Positions 19,348 through 29,122 of a stretch of 64,000 bases of DNA are shown here, one piece after another. Under the pieces are notes generated by a model. That model saw nothing but the letters and a program-made list of their open reading frames with translations, was not told where the DNA came from and did not search any database. The DNA is from Streptomyces sp. P9-A4 (GTDB lineage: Bacteria; Actinomycetota; Actinomycetes; Streptomycetales; Streptomycetaceae), in NCBI RefSeq assembly GCF_036634195.1, contig NZ_JAZIFY010000001.1, forward strand, positions 124,001 to 188,000, in the 5' to 3' direction. The position numbers and the translations under genes are program-made. The stretch's first letter is position 1. Each line of letters starts with the position of its first letter.

Positions 19348-19436
19348 TCGACAGCCTCACTCATCACAGCAGCCGACTTGCGTCGGAACTCCCGGTCTAT
19401 CCCACCCGTAACCCGCTCCTGACCAGCTGTTCCGGT

Positions 19437-19640
19437 CTATTTCCGGTCCAAGCTCGGTCCGCCGGCGAGAGTCCCGCCTCGGTGGATGCGGTCCCGTTCC
19501 TCCATCGACTGCTCGATGAGGCGATTGGCCTGCTCCCGGACCCCGTCCAGGAACTTGGCGTAGAAGCGGAAGAGGACCTCGATGCCCTGTCCGGCCCGGC
19601 GGGCGCACTCGGCATCCACATAGTTCCCCTTCCCGTTCCG
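19437..19640 (-). pseudogene. C-terminal remnant of a tyrosine site-specific integrase
   Basis: The last 67 codons of a reverse-strand reading frame match the tail of Streptomyces tyrosine integrases: AECARRAGQGIEVLFRFYAKF followed by LDG and REQANRLIEQSM. In complete enzymes this segment (A-x-x-A-G-H-x-x-x-V-L-x-x-Y-A-K-x-x-D-G) carries the His/catalytic Tyr region; here H is replaced by Q (AGQG) and the rest of the enzyme is missing. It is joined in frame to a chloride-channel fragment, so it is a recombination scar and not an active gene. Confidence 0.7.
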
Positions 19641-20086
19641 GAACGGGCGTTTGACGAGGCGCACGGCGCCCGCGGCCATTCCGCCACCGAGAGCGATGAG
19701 AGGCCCTTCCGGTCCGAGGGCCGCTCCGAAGGCCAGAGTCGCCAGGGCGGCGAACAGGATGCCGGGGAAGCTCGACAGGTCTGGGCGTGCCGGAGGCCTT
19801 GAGCCCGCCCGACGGTTCGTTGGCCTCCGCGCCCCGGCAGGTACTGCACCGTAAGACCCACGAGCAGTCCCCCGACGGCGAGCAGGGGCAGCGGCCACCA
19901 CGGCGGCGTGCCGTGGAGTCCCAGCGCCTTGGGCAGATCGGTGTAGAGGATCGGCTGGAGTTCGTAGACGAGCGCGAGAAAGCCGAACGCCGCGGCGGAC
20001 ACCGGTACGCCGACCAGCGCGGCCATCACCAGGAGCACCACGTAACTGCGGCTCCGGAGGATCGTGAGCGAATCCGGCGGTGACAC
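19641..20086 (-). pseudogene. Truncated, frameshifted ClC chloride channel
   Basis: Reverse-strand remnant resembling the first third of the intact ClC protein at 53594-54955: DSLTILRSRSYVVLLVMAAL, AFGFLALVYELQP, TDLPKALG and TPPWWPLPLLAVGGLLVG are close to the intact copy. After YLPGRGG the frame is lost and is found again as FPGILFAALATLAFGAALGPEGPLIAL in another frame. Two single-base insertions explain this: an extra A near GGCCAACGAACC and an extra C in CTTCCCCGGC. The rest of the channel is missing, replaced by the integrase tail. Confidence 0.85.
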
Positions 20087-20245
20087 GTCCGTGGGTCCTG
20101 CCTTGGCGTCGGCATTCCGAGTCCGTCCATGCGGGCAGCACGGAGCACGCCGAGCCGGCCCCGACGGAGGACGTGCCTCCTGACGGTGCGCCACCGCGTC
20201 CGGGCGAAGCGCGTTCATCCGGCAACCGCGTGTACAGCGGCCTAC

Positions 20246-22027
20246 CTACGCCGGCGGACGCGCGGCGGTGCCCCGCCTGCCCGGGGCCAGCAGGATGACC
20301 GTGTCCCCCGGATCCGGCAGCGGTGTGCCGACTTCCGTGACCGGATCGAGGCGGCCGTCCGGCCGTACGAGGAACAGCAGATCGCTGCCGGGTGGCCGCG
20401 CGCTGCCGACGGGCTGCGCCAGGAGGGCCGCCCCGTGCTCGTATTTGTGGGAGAGGGTCTGCCAGGTCAGATCCGCGCCGAACAGGACCTCGCCACCGAT
20501 GAACGGCGCCACCACGCCGTGGCTCTCGGGCGGTGCACCGAGGTGGTGGACCATCCCCTCCCCGCTCCCGCGCAGAATCGCTGCCGCCAGGGCGTTGAAG
20601 TCGTCCTCGGCGGTGAGGAAGAACACCGCCGTGACGCCCTCCAGTTCGGGGCCCTGGCCCGTCACGGCGGCCAGCAGTTCACCGGGCGCGAGCTCGATCC
20701 CGGCCTGCCTGATGCCTTCGCGCTGTTGCTCCTGCCCTGCCCACATCAAGACCTCCAGGCCCGCTGACTTCAGGGCCACACCGAGGTCGACCACCCACGG
20801 ATCGCCGCCGACCAGCAGCGGACGCGAGTGGGAGGTGCGCACGACACCCAGGCGCCGGGCCACCGGCGAGGCGGTCAGGCCGTAGAGCGTCACGGTCGCG
20901 ACGATGACCACGAACGTGGCGGGGAGGATCTTCGACGCGCCGCCGATCCCGTCGGCGGCGAGGCTGGCCGAGAACGTCGACGCGGTGGCGGCCGCGACAA
21001 TGCCGCGCGGCGCCATCCAGCCGATGAACGCCCTTTCGCCCTGAGTCAGGTCCGTGCCGAGGGTGGACACGGCCGCGACCAGCGGTCTGACGATCAGTAC
21101 CAGAATGGCGGCGAGCCCGAGGGCGGGCAGCCCCACGTGCTGCAGCGACTGAGGGGTGACCGTGGCCGAGATGGAGATGAAGAGCAGGCCGAGGATCAGA
21201 CTGACCAGGGTCTCGAAGAACGGCCGCCGTGCCGGGACGTCGATGCCGGGGAGATTGGCGATGGCCAGCCCCATCATGACGGCGGCGATGAGTCCCGTGT
21301 CGTCGCGCAGAACATCGCAGAGCGCCGCTACCCCGATCACCACGGCGAGCTGCGCCGTGGTGCCGAGTACCTCGCCGAGCTTCAGCACGCGGAACAGCCC
21401 CCACAGCAGAGCCGCCCCGACCACTCCGCCGGCCGCTCCGATGCCGACACTGGCCAGGAATCCCACGGCGACGCTGCCGAAGTGGTGGTTCGCGCTCGCT
21501 GCGACCGCATGGAAGACCAGTGCCCCCAGGATGCCTCCGACCGGGTCGATGAGGGAGCCTTCCCAGACGAGGAGGTGCTGGAGCCGGTCCTTGGGTCGCA
21601 CGAAGCTGAGGAGCGGTCCGACGACCGTCGGCCCCGAGACCACCAGGATCGCGCCGAGCATGATGGCCGCCTGCTGGGACATGCCCAGCAACGGTGCGGC
21701 GAGGAGTGCGGCGAGGATCCAGGTGATCAGAACCCCGATCCAGATCAGCCTGACGACGACGCGGCGGGTGTGTCCCTTCAGCCTCGCCAGGTTCAGCCCG
21801 AGGCCCGCGTCGTAGAGGATCACGGCGACGGCCAGCGACACCAGCGGTGAGAACGCCGCCCCCAGCAGCTTCTCGGGGTTGATGTCGTCAATGAGCGCGC
21901 CGGCGGCGAAGCCGACCGGCAGCAGGACGATGAGGGCCGGGATGCGCAGGCAGCGCGCCAGGATCTGCGATCCGACGGCGAGGACCAGAGTCAGGCCCAC
22001 TCCGATGAGCACCTGGTTCGTCGTCAC
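20246..22027 (-). CDS. Cation:proton antiporter (NhaP/CPA1 type) with C-terminal nucleotide-binding-like domain
   Basis: A 593-residue membrane protein, GTG start at 22027 with GGAAGGG upstream. About 12 hydrophobic helices span residues 5-400, with the CPA core segments ILYDAGLGLNL, SGPTVVGPLL, WEGSLIDPVGG and GWMAPRGIVAAA carrying the Asp/Arg residues of Na+/H+ or K+/H+ exchangers. Residues 410-590 form a soluble Rossmann-like TrkA/KefC-type region (RPLLVGGDPWVVDLGVALK) that could gate transport. Likely role is pH or salt homeostasis. Family length is normal and no lesion is visible. Confidence 0.88.
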   Translation of the reverse strand: MTTNQVLIGVGLTLVLAVGSQILARCLRIPALIVLLPVGFAAGALIDDINPEKLLGAAFSPLVSLAVAVILYDAGLGLNLARLKGHTRRVVVRLIWIGVLITWILAALLAAPLLGMSQQAAIMLGAILVVSGPTVVGPLLSFVRPKDRLQHLLVWEGSLIDPVGGILGALVFHAVAASANHHFGSVAVGFLASVGIGAAGGVVGAALLWGLFRVLKLGEVLGTTAQLAVVIGVAALCDVLRDDTGLIAAVMMGLAIANLPGIDVPARRPFFETLVSLILGLLFISISATVTPQSLQHVGLPALGLAAILVLIVRPLVAAVSTLGTDLTQGERAFIGWMAPRGIVAAATASTFSASLAADGIGGASKILPATFVVIVATVTLYGLTASPVARRLGVVRTSHSRPLLVGGDPWVVDLGVALKSAGLEVLMWAGQEQQREGIRQAGIELAPGELLAAVTGQGPELEGVTAVFFLTAEDDFNALAAAILRGSGEGMVHHLGAPPESHGVVAPFIGGEVLFGADLTWQTLSHKYEHGAALLAQPVGSARPPGSDLLFLVRPDGRLDPVTEVGTPLPDPGDTVILLAPGRRGTAARPPA

Positions 22028-22264
22028 GGGTGGCCCTTCCGGTGCGTGGTGATGAGGCAGGTCGGCGCTCTTGGCGACCAGCCTGAGACGGAGCAGCAGG
22101 GACAGCGAGGCCCACGGGACGGCGGTCGCGAACTCGGCCCGCGTGACAACGGCAGCGACGTGCCGCCGCCAGGGCCGTACGGGTGCGGCGAGTCCCTCGG
22201 GGGCCCACGTCGTAGGGCGCTCCTCGGCCCGATGAGGGTCAGGTCGAGAGCCACGGCGGCGCCG

Positions 22265-23185
22265 TCATTCGCCCCACGGCGTGATCCCCCAGCGGACGGT
22301 GTGCTGCTCGCCCGGGAGGAGGTCGACGAGCCCCGTGCCGCTGCGGAAGGCGTCCGGCGGGCAGCTCATCGGTTCGACGGCGATCGCACGGCGGCGCTCT
22401 TCCGCTGGGAGGGTGTCGCCGGTGTAGAGCTGCACGTAGTCGGCTCCCTCACCGAGCCACACGTCCGTACCGAAGTCACCCGACGGATGGGCCAGGCGGA
22501 CCACGGCCCGCCCGTCCGCGTCCCGGTCGAGGTCGCCGAACGGAGTGTCCAGCCGACGCGCTCCGACGGCCTGCGGCGTACGCAGGTCGTACGGCGTCCC
22601 GGCGACCGGCTCGGCGGACACCGGCAGGCCGCGTTCATCGGTGCGCAGCCATGTCCGGGCGGGGACGGTCAGCACCGACTCGTCGACGACGGCGGTGCCC
22701 GCCATGATGTAGGGATGCTGGCCGACACCGTAGGGTGCGGCACTCGTGTCGAGGTTGCGCGCGGTGACGGCGACCTCGAGTCCGCCCTCGCCCAGGGTGT
22801 ACTCGGCGCGGACATGGAGGTGGAACGGGTAGCCCGGCTGTGGCCAGAGCGAAACGTCCAGGACGGCCCGGCTGTCGCTCGCCTCCACGACCTGCCACGA
22901 GGTCCACCGGAGCAGTCCGTGGATGGCGTTGCCGCTCTCCGGTTCGGTGAGCGGCATCTGGAGGTCCTGGCCGTGCCAGCGGTAGCGGCCGTCCCGGATC
23001 CGGTTGGGCCACGGCACCAGGAGCTGGCCGCGCCCGCCGGTGATCCGGCCCTGTGGGGCGAATCCGTCGACCAGGGCGCGTTCACCGACGGAGTAGGACC
23101 GGAGCGCCGCGCCCAGCTCGACGACGACCGCATGGTGCGCGCCGTGGCGCAGGGTCAGCTGCCGTCCGGTGGTGTACTCCTGCAC
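22265..23185 (-). CDS. Aldose 1-epimerase family protein
   Basis: A 306-residue protein from GTG 23185, after GAGGAGGCCACGC. Galactose mutarotase-like features: LLVPWPNRIRDGRY, the His of NAIHGLLRW, GQHPYIMAG with the second active-site His-Pro, and FRSGTGLVDLLPGE near the C-terminus. It interconverts alpha and beta anomers of hexoses in the cytosol. It is read in the same direction as the antiporter and after the DUF389 gene; no metabolic operon surrounds it, though a glucosidase and gluconokinase lie within 6 kb. Confidence 0.88.
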   Translation of the reverse strand: MQEYTTGRQLTLRHGAHHAVVVELGAALRSYSVGERALVDGFAPQGRITGGRGQLLVPWPNRIRDGRYRWHGQDLQMPLTEPESGNAIHGLLRWTSWQVVEASDSRAVLDVSLWPQPGYPFHLHVRAEYTLGEGGLEVAVTARNLDTSAAPYGVGQHPYIMAGTAVVDESVLTVPARTWLRTDERGLPVSAEPVAGTPYDLRTPQAVGARRLDTPFGDLDRDADGRAVVRLAHPSGDFGTDVWLGEGADYVQLYTGDTLPAEERRRAIAVEPMSCPPDAFRSGTGLVDLLPGEQHTVRWGITPWGE

Positions 23186-23432
23186 GCGTGGCCTCCTCGG
23201 TTCGCCCGGCCGCCGCCCTCGGACCTGGATGTCATGGTGGCCTGCGGTCCTGGCCTCCCCGTCGGGAGCGTGCGGCCCGGCACGGACCCGGTCAAGCGCG
23301 ACACGTTCTTGCGGGCGGAATCGCCCGGCACGTTCGCCCACTGGGGTCACGGGCAGCGGAGCCACCGCTCCGCCTGGCTGCGGAACGGTCGGCGCACGGG
23401 TGATGTGCCGCTCCCGGACGGGGTGGCGGGCT

Positions 23433-24386
23433 TCATCGGCCGCCGGAGCGCCCGCTGCGCCGGCCGATGGACCGCCAGACAGCCCGCTGGAATTTGAGCA
23501 TCAGCACGCCCACCACGATCAGCAGCACGATGTTGAGCAGGAGTTGGATGAGGGATCCGCGCGCCTGGCTCCAGCTGGAGAACGCGCAGGAGACACCGAT
23601 GTCGGCGGCGGCGGGGATGGTGGTGACCGAGATGAAGACGCCGAGCAGCGCGCTCGTCCTGGCCTGGGTCAGCGACACGATTCCGACGATGCCGGCGAGG
23701 ACCGCGACGACGACGGAGAAGACGTTGGGGGCGTCGATCAGCGCGGAGACCGGCCTGATGCCCAGCTCGAATGCCTTGGGTTGAAGGTCGAGGCCTCGGA
23801 TCGCCCAGGAGAACAGGAAGGTCACCGCGATGGCCAGCAGGAATCCCGCGGTCAGGGCGAAGAGGCCCTGTCGGATTCTGGTGCGATTGCCATGGTTGAT
23901 GCCCAGCGCGACGCTGGTGATGGCGCCGTATTCCGGTCCGACGACCATCGCCGCGACGATCAGGATCTGCGAGTTGGTGATGATTCCGACCGCACCGATG
24001 ACGCCTGCGATGACGAGGTAGACGTAGAAGCTCGGCAGATAGGTGCCCTCGGCACGGATGCGGGCTTCGACCTCCTCCCAGACGGGCGCGTGCGCGAGCG
24101 CCCCGAGCTGCTGCTGCTCCGCCTCGGCCGCGACGCCGGAGAAGGCCATCTCCACGGGCTCGATGACGATGGCTCCGCGGCGGTCGAGTTCGAGCTCACG
24201 CAGACTGCGCAGCACGGCGTTGGCCGCACCCGCCAGGATGTCGCACTCGATCGCATCGCCGTCGGGGTTCTGCGCCAGTCCGGGAAGGACAACAAGGTTG
24301 AAGACATAACCGTCACCGGTGAGCAGGCCGATCACCCGAGGGGTGAGATCGACCGGGCTCACCAGTCGGACATGAATCATCTCCAT
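23433..24386 (-). CDS. DUF389 family integral membrane protein
   Basis: A 317-residue protein starting MEMIHVRLVSP. A soluble N-terminal half (ligand-binding-like beta region to residue 115) precedes about six hydrophobic helices. The DUF389 core is visible as ITNSQILIVAAMVVGPEYGAI and RTSALLGVFISVTTIPAAAD. The family's function is unknown; members are suggested to be transporters. Ends in a basic tail (RSIGRRSGRSGGR). Intact, with a divergent promoter region toward the GH15 gene. Confidence 0.88.
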   Translation of the reverse strand: MEMIHVRLVSPVDLTPRVIGLLTGDGYVFNLVVLPGLAQNPDGDAIECDILAGAANAVLRSLRELELDRRGAIVIEPVEMAFSGVAAEAEQQQLGALAHAPVWEEVEARIRAEGTYLPSFYVYLVIAGVIGAVGIITNSQILIVAAMVVGPEYGAITSVALGINHGNRTRIRQGLFALTAGFLLAIAVTFLFSWAIRGLDLQPKAFELGIRPVSALIDAPNVFSVVVAVLAGIVGIVSLTQARTSALLGVFISVTTIPAAADIGVSCAFSSWSQARGSLIQLLLNIVLLIVVGVLMLKFQRAVWRSIGRRSGRSGGR

Positions 24387-24739
24387 CCACAGCCTCCGTC
24401 GCTCGGCTGACGGCCGAACGGGAGTGACGCAGTGCCCGTACGCCGAGGTCGGGGCTCACTTGCGCCCGGCCGACCACAGTCAGTAACGCCCTCGGGAGGG
24501 TGGACGGCAAGCCGAAGGCCGGTGCTCGACTCCGGCGGCCACCACGGCTTCGGCCCCCGACGCCGCGCCGACTGCGGCGCCGCGTGCGGCCGGTCGCCGG
24601 TGCGCCATACGAGTGTCGGCCCGCGGGCCGTCGCCGTCGGTGGCCCCTGGGAGGTGGCCCTCGACCGCGTCGACATGGCAGGGACGACAGGGGTGCCGGA
24701 TAGTGGACTGAAGGGGATTTCCGAGGCTTCGGAGCAGCA
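24387..24739. other. Divergent intergenic region
   Basis: About 350 bases between the start of the DUF389 gene and the start of the GH15 gene, read outward in both directions. It must hold promoters for both. I see no clear palindrome, RNA gene or coding remnant; a CTTCGGAGCAGC stretch serves as the GH15 ribosome binding site. Confidence 0.6.
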
Positions 24740-26560
24740 ATGGACCGCTACCCTCCCATCGCCGAGCACGGCCTGGTGGGCGACCTGCAGACCGCCGCGC
24801 TCGTCTCGTCGCAGGGCGTCGTCGACTGGTTCGCCGCTCCCCGGTTCGATTCGCCCAGCGTCTTCGCAGCCCTGCTCGACCACGACGGCGGCGGATACAT
24901 GCGGCTGGCCCCCGAGCACCCCGACGGGACCTGCAAGCAGCTCTACTACCCTGACACCGCCATCCTGATCACCCGCTTCATGTCACCGGACGGGGTGGGC
25001 GAGGTGGTCGACTTCATGCCCCCGGATCAGACCCGAACTGCCACCGACCGGCACACCCTGGTCCGTGTCATCCGTGCCGTGCGCGGGACCGTCGACTTCA
25101 CACTCGAGTGCCGGCCGCGTTTCGACTACGGCCGGGCTGAACACGAGCTCGAGCTCGGTGAGAACGGCGCTCTGTTCCGGGCCCCGGGGGTCGACGGGCA
25201 CCTGCGGTGCACCTTCCCTCTGGAACGCGACGGCCAGGACGTGCGCGGAAAAGTGACGCTGAGCGCCGGCGAGTCCGGCGGCGCCGTGTTCACCGTCTGC
25301 GCGTCTGGCGGCGAGGCGCCCGCACCCCCCACCGTCGATGGGCTTGCCGAACAGATCGAGGAAGTCGGTGAGTTCTGGCAGAACTGGCTGCGGCAGTCCC
25401 GCTACCGGGGACGGTGGCCCGAACTCGTGCACCGCTCGGCCATTACGCTCAAACTTCTCACGTACGCTCCCACCGGTGCCTTGATCGCGGCGGCCACCAT
25501 GGGTCTGCCCGAGCAGGTCGGCGGTGAGCGGAACTGGGACTACCGGTTCACTTGGGTGCGTGACGGCTCGCTGTCCGTGCGGGCCATGCTGGACCTCGGC
25601 TTCGTCGAGGAGGCCACTGCCTTCGTCCACTGGCTGGTGGACAGGCTACGTGAGCGCGAGGGCAAGGAGGACGAGCCGCTCCAGACGATGTACCGGGTCG
25701 ACGGCAGCCCGGATCTGCCGGAGGAGACGCTCGAGCACTTCGAGGGCTACCGCGGCTCCTTCCCCGTCCGTATCGGCAACGGCGCCGCCGACCAGCTCCA
25801 GCTGGACATCTACGGCGAGGCTCTCTATGCGGTGTCCCAGGGTCGCGAGATCGCCCAGCAGGCCAGTTACGAGGGATGGAAGGCCCTGGCCAAGGTGCTG
25901 GACTGGCTCTGCGACGCCTGGGACCGGCCGGACGAGGGCATCTGGGAGACCCGCGGGGGCCGTGAGGACTTCACCTACAGCCGGGTGATGTCGTGGGTCG
26001 CTCTCGACCAGGGGCTGCGCCTGGCCGAGTACTTCCGCAGGCCAGCCGACCTGGAGCGGTGGCGCAAGGCGAGAGACGCCGTGTTCGAGGAGGTCATGGA
26101 ACGCGGCTGGAGCGCGAAGGAGCGCGCCTTCGTCCAGCATTACGACGGCGACGTCCTGGACGCCTCTCTGCTGCTCATGCCCCTGGTCGAGTTCACCGCT
26201 CCCCGGGCCGAGGCATGGCTCTCCACTCTCGACGCCATGGACCGCAAGCTCGTCTCCGACAGCCTCGTCTACCGCTACGACCCGGCTGCGTCGCCGGACG
26301 GGCTACGCGGCTCGGAGGGCACCTTCAGTCTGTGCACCTTCCTCTATGTCGACGCGCTGGCGCGGGCGGGGCGGCTGTCCCAGGCCCGTTACACCTTCGA
26401 GAAGATGCAGACCTACGCCAACCACGTGGGGCTGTTCGCCGAGGAGGTCGGTCCGAGCGGAGAGCAACTGGGCAACTTCCCCCAGGCGTTCACCCACCTG
26501 TCTCTGATCATGGCTGCCCTCACCCTCGACAGAGCGCTCGACGCGGAGGACGGGCGCTGA
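24740..26560 (+). CDS. Glycoside hydrolase family 15 protein (glucoamylase / trehalase-like)
   Basis: A 606-residue cytosolic enzyme, no signal peptide. N-terminal beta-domain (residues 1-220, IAEHGLVGDLQTAALVS), then an (alpha/alpha)6 barrel. GH15 signatures include ERNWDYRFTWVRDGSL, the first catalytic Glu candidate in the segment GIWETRGG, and the second in EEVGPSGEQLGNFPQAFTH. In actinobacteria this group contains glucoamylases and trehalases, hydrolysing alpha-1,4 or alpha,alpha-1,1 glucosidic bonds with inversion; sequence reading alone does not settle which. The cyclase gene begins three bases after its stop. Confidence 0.9.
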   Translation: MDRYPPIAEHGLVGDLQTAALVSSQGVVDWFAAPRFDSPSVFAALLDHDGGGYMRLAPEHPDGTCKQLYYPDTAILITRFMSPDGVGEVVDFMPPDQTRTATDRHTLVRVIRAVRGTVDFTLECRPRFDYGRAEHELELGENGALFRAPGVDGHLRCTFPLERDGQDVRGKVTLSAGESGGAVFTVCASGGEAPAPPTVDGLAEQIEEVGEFWQNWLRQSRYRGRWPELVHRSAITLKLLTYAPTGALIAAATMGLPEQVGGERNWDYRFTWVRDGSLSVRAMLDLGFVEEATAFVHWLVDRLREREGKEDEPLQTMYRVDGSPDLPEETLEHFEGYRGSFPVRIGNGAADQLQLDIYGEALYAVSQGREIAQQASYEGWKALAKVLDWLCDAWDRPDEGIWETRGGREDFTYSRVMSWVALDQGLRLAEYFRRPADLERWRKARDAVFEEVMERGWSAKERAFVQHYDGDVLDASLLLMPLVEFTAPRAEAWLSTLDAMDRKLVSDSLVYRYDPAASPDGLRGSEGTFSLCTFLYVDALARAGRLSQARYTFEKMQTYANHVGLFAEEVGPSGEQLGNFPQAFTHLSLIMAALTLDRALDAEDGR

Positions 26561-26563
26561 CCC

Positions 26564-27508
26564 ATGGTCACGCATGCCCGTCCGCCAGGGTCGTCACGGA
26601 TGACGAAGGCTGAGTTCGACGCGCTGTACCGGCGCCTGGTCACGCACACAGCCTGGGCCGGGGGCGACCGCGGTGCTCTGGACGCACTGACCCCTGACCG
26701 CGTGCTGGCCGCCACCCGCGAGGTGCGTGCCGGCCGGACCATCACGCTCGCCGCGCCGGTGGAGACGTCGTCGGGTCCGGACAACCCGGAGCCGGCAAGG
26801 CACCGGATGAGTCGGCAGCCGAAGGAGGACCTGTCGAGCGGGCTGCACTTCGCAAGGGACAGCTTCGCGATGAACGTGCACGGTGACGCCGACAGCCACA
26901 TCGACGCGCTGTGCCACGTGATCTACGACGGCACGCTGCACGGCGGCGTGCCCGCGGACAGCGTCGGGCCGGACGGCGCCACGGCGCTCTCCATCGAGGT
27001 GGCTCACGACGGGATCGTCGGACGCGGCGTGCTGCTCGACATCCCTCGGCTGCGCGGCGTGCCGTGGCTCGAACCGGGTGATGACGTCACCGCCGACGAC
27101 CTCAGCTCCGCCGAGACCGCCCAGCACGTGCGGGTAACGGAGGGCGACCTCCTGTTCGTCCGGGTCGGCCACCGCCGACGCCGCGCCGAGCTGGGCGCCT
27201 GGCACGCGGCGGAGGCGCGCGCGGGGCTCCATCCGTCCGCGCTGGAGTTCCTGGCGGATCGGCGGGTCGCCGTACTCGGGGGCGACGGGAACAACGACAC
27301 CGCCCCGAGTTCCACCGAGGGCGTCGACTTCCCCGTGCATGTGCTGGCCGTCCGCGCCATGGGCCTTCATCTGCTGGACTACCTGCAGTTCGAGGACCTG
27401 GCGCCGGTCTGCGAAGCGGAGGGGCGCTGGTCGTTCCTCTGTGTGATCGCCCCGCTGAGGCTGCCGGACGCCACCGGTTCACCGGTCAATCCGATCGCCG
27501 TCTTCTGA
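26564..27508 (+). CDS. Cyclase family protein (metal-dependent, kynurenine formamidase-like fold)
   Basis: A 314-residue protein. The metal-binding motif H-G-D-x-D-S-H-x-D-A is seen as HGDADSHIDALCH, equal to the HxxTHxD motif of the cyclase superfamily, and later residues VRVGHR, LGGDGNNDTAPS and FPVHVLAVRAMG fit family positions. Members hydrolyse or cyclise amides or carbonyl compounds with Zn or Mn. It is translationally close to the GH15 gene (three-base gap) but a functional link is not evident. ATG 26600 is an alternative start. Confidence 0.85.
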   Translation: MVTHARPPGSSRMTKAEFDALYRRLVTHTAWAGGDRGALDALTPDRVLAATREVRAGRTITLAAPVETSSGPDNPEPARHRMSRQPKEDLSSGLHFARDSFAMNVHGDADSHIDALCHVIYDGTLHGGVPADSVGPDGATALSIEVAHDGIVGRGVLLDIPRLRGVPWLEPGDDVTADDLSSAETAQHVRVTEGDLLFVRVGHRRRRAELGAWHAAEARAGLHPSALEFLADRRVAVLGGDGNNDTAPSSTEGVDFPVHVLAVRAMGLHLLDYLQFEDLAPVCEAEGRWSFLCVIAPLRLPDATGSPVNPIAVF

Positions 27509-28228
27509 GGTGTCCGGCCCCGAACGGCTCCCCGGCCAGGTGGCGTAGCAGTTGGGCGCGGATCAGCCGCAGCGCCCGGGGCGGAAAGGCCGAGCTGTTG
27601 CCTCCGGCATGAGGGCTGATCAGTGTCTGGACACGTTCACCAGCAGGGCGCCGTCCGCCATCAGAGCGAGGAAGTCCGCATCCACCAGGCCACGGGTGTC
27701 CTGGGTGAGTGGGACGGTGAGCATCACGATGTCGGCGCGGGGCAGGAGCCCGGGCAGGTCGGCGAGAGCGTGGACGGTCCCGCGTGGAGTGGTGCGGGCC
27801 GTCCGGGCAACTCGCAGGACCTCGCACTCGAAGGGCGTGAGGCGGTCCTCGACGGCGGCGGCGACGGAGCCGTAGCCCACCAGCAGGACGGTCCGGTCGG
27901 CCGACGCCGGGCGGAAGCCGGTCCGCCACTCCTCGGAGTCCTGGGCACGGACGAAGTCAGGAATGCCGCGGAGCGACGCGAGGGCGAGTGACACGGCCAG
28001 TTCGGCGGTGCTGGCGTCGTGAACTCCCCTGGCGTTGCAGAGAACGGCGCCGCTGGGAACGTACTTCACGAGGTCGTCGACACAGGCTGAAAGGGACTGG
28101 ACGACGCGCAGTCGCGGCAGGCGCGGGAGGACTGCCGCACCAGCGCCCGCGAAGGTGTAAGGGACGACGAAGAACTCCACCGCAGCCAGTTCCTCGACGG
28201 CGGGCGGACCGCCGGTACCGTCCCACAC
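27486..28228 (-). pseudogene. D-2-hydroxyacid dehydrogenase, internal deletion
   Basis: Reverse-strand remnant with NAD-binding VLLVGYGSVAAAVEDRL and the DIVMLTVPLTQDTRGLVD region of D-isomer specific 2-hydroxyacid dehydrogenases. After DGALLVNVSRH the frame stops at 27620; the family's C-terminal block continues in another frame as LISPHAGGNSSAFPPRALRLI. The segment that should hold the catalytic Glu is lost, with about 38 residues missing. Upstream of the possible GTG at 28228 a TAG interrupts the coding-like extension RFLLP-stop-PPTQVGGLPDG. The 3' end overlaps the tail of the convergent cyclase gene by 23 bases. Confidence 0.8.
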
Positions 28229-28597
28229 CGCGACGGGCAGTCCGTCGGGCAGACCGCCGACCTGCGTCGGCGGCTACGGGAGCAGGAACCGGGCGGCGCT
28301 CGGATCGCCGGGACGACCCAGGGACCAGGGGTCACATAGGTCGAATCCATGACAGACAACTCCGTAACACTCGGTCATGCACGGCCGTCAGGGCTAACGG
28401 ATGTGCCTGGCGGACATGGGTGGCGCGGCAGATCCCGGCCACCGTCGGCACACGGCCCGTTCCCGAAACCACGCGTTCGACCAGCAGGTCCCCCGGTCGT
28501 GTCGTCGGACCTCACGTAAGTTGCGGCCAGGACGGTGTTCGGATCCGTCGTCACACACAGGTATCGGGTCGGACTAGCGCCACCTCGGAGGAACGTC
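28229..28597. other. Intergenic region upstream of gntK
   Basis: About 370 bases between the hydroxyacid dehydrogenase remnant and the gluconokinase start. It holds the lost 5' part of the remnant (an in-frame TAG at about 28275) and should contain the gntK promoter. No RNA gene or palindrome was identified. Confidence 0.5.
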
Positions 28598-29122
28598 GTG
28601 CGAACAACCCGACAGGTGGCCACGGTCGTCGTGGTCATGGGTGTCTCAGGTTCGGGGAAGTCCACCGTCGGCGGGCTGCTCGCGGAGCGGCTCATGGTGC
28701 CCTTCCTGGAGGCGGACGACCTCCACCCGGCCGCGAACCGCGCGAAGATGGCTGCGGGCCGTCCGCTCGACGACGAGGATCGCCGGCCGTGGCTGCTGGC
28801 CCTCGCCGCATGGATCCGGGAGGCGACCGCATCCGCCCAAGGCGGCGTGGTGGCCTGTTCGGCCCACAAGGTGGAGTACCGTGACCTGCTCCGCCAGGCG
28901 GGCGCCGGTGTGTGGTTCCTGCACCTCGCGCTCGACCGGGCGTCCGCCGAACGACGGGTCGCCGGACGCGTGGGCCATTTCATGCCGCCCGAGTTGGAGG
29001 GCTCCCAGTACACCGCCCTCGAACCGCTGCAGCCGGACGAGCCGGGGCTGACCGTCGACGCGACGTCTGATCTCCAGAGCATCGTCGACAAGGCTGCGGA
29101 CGCGGTACGGGCGATCGGGTGA
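28598..29122 (+). CDS. gntK: Gluconokinase
   Basis: A 174-residue cytosolic kinase, normal for GntK. GTG 28598 follows CTCGGAGGAACGTC. The P-loop is VMGVSGSGKST at residues 13-23; substrate region FLEADDLHPAANRAKMAAGRPL is the typical E-x-D-x-x-H pattern; DRRPWL and ACSAHK(V)EYRDLLR are also conserved, and the LID arginines lie in ASAERRVAGRVGHFMP. It phosphorylates D-gluconate to 6-phosphogluconate. A nearby GMC oxidoreductase could supply sugar acids, but that is inference. Confidence 0.93.
   Translation: MRTTRQVATVVVVMGVSGSGKSTVGGLLAERLMVPFLEADDLHPAANRAKMAAGRPLDDEDRRPWLLALAAWIREATASAQGGVVACSAHKVEYRDLLRQAGAGVWFLHLALDRASAERRVAGRVGHFMPPELEGSQYTALEPLQPDEPGLTVDATSDLQSIVDKAADAVRAIG

Noticed and set aside
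20828..21850. 340-codon plus-strand frame in the antiporter gene
   Set aside because: Composition is Gly/Asp/Glu/Arg and has no domain; the antiporter on the other strand has membrane helices.
22046..23497. 483-codon plus-strand frame across the aldose epimerase
   Set aside because: Antisense of a well-matched epimerase.
24740..27508. GH15 glucosidase and cyclase as a functional pair
   Set aside because: Gap of three bases shows co-transcription only; no substrate connection between the families is known to me.
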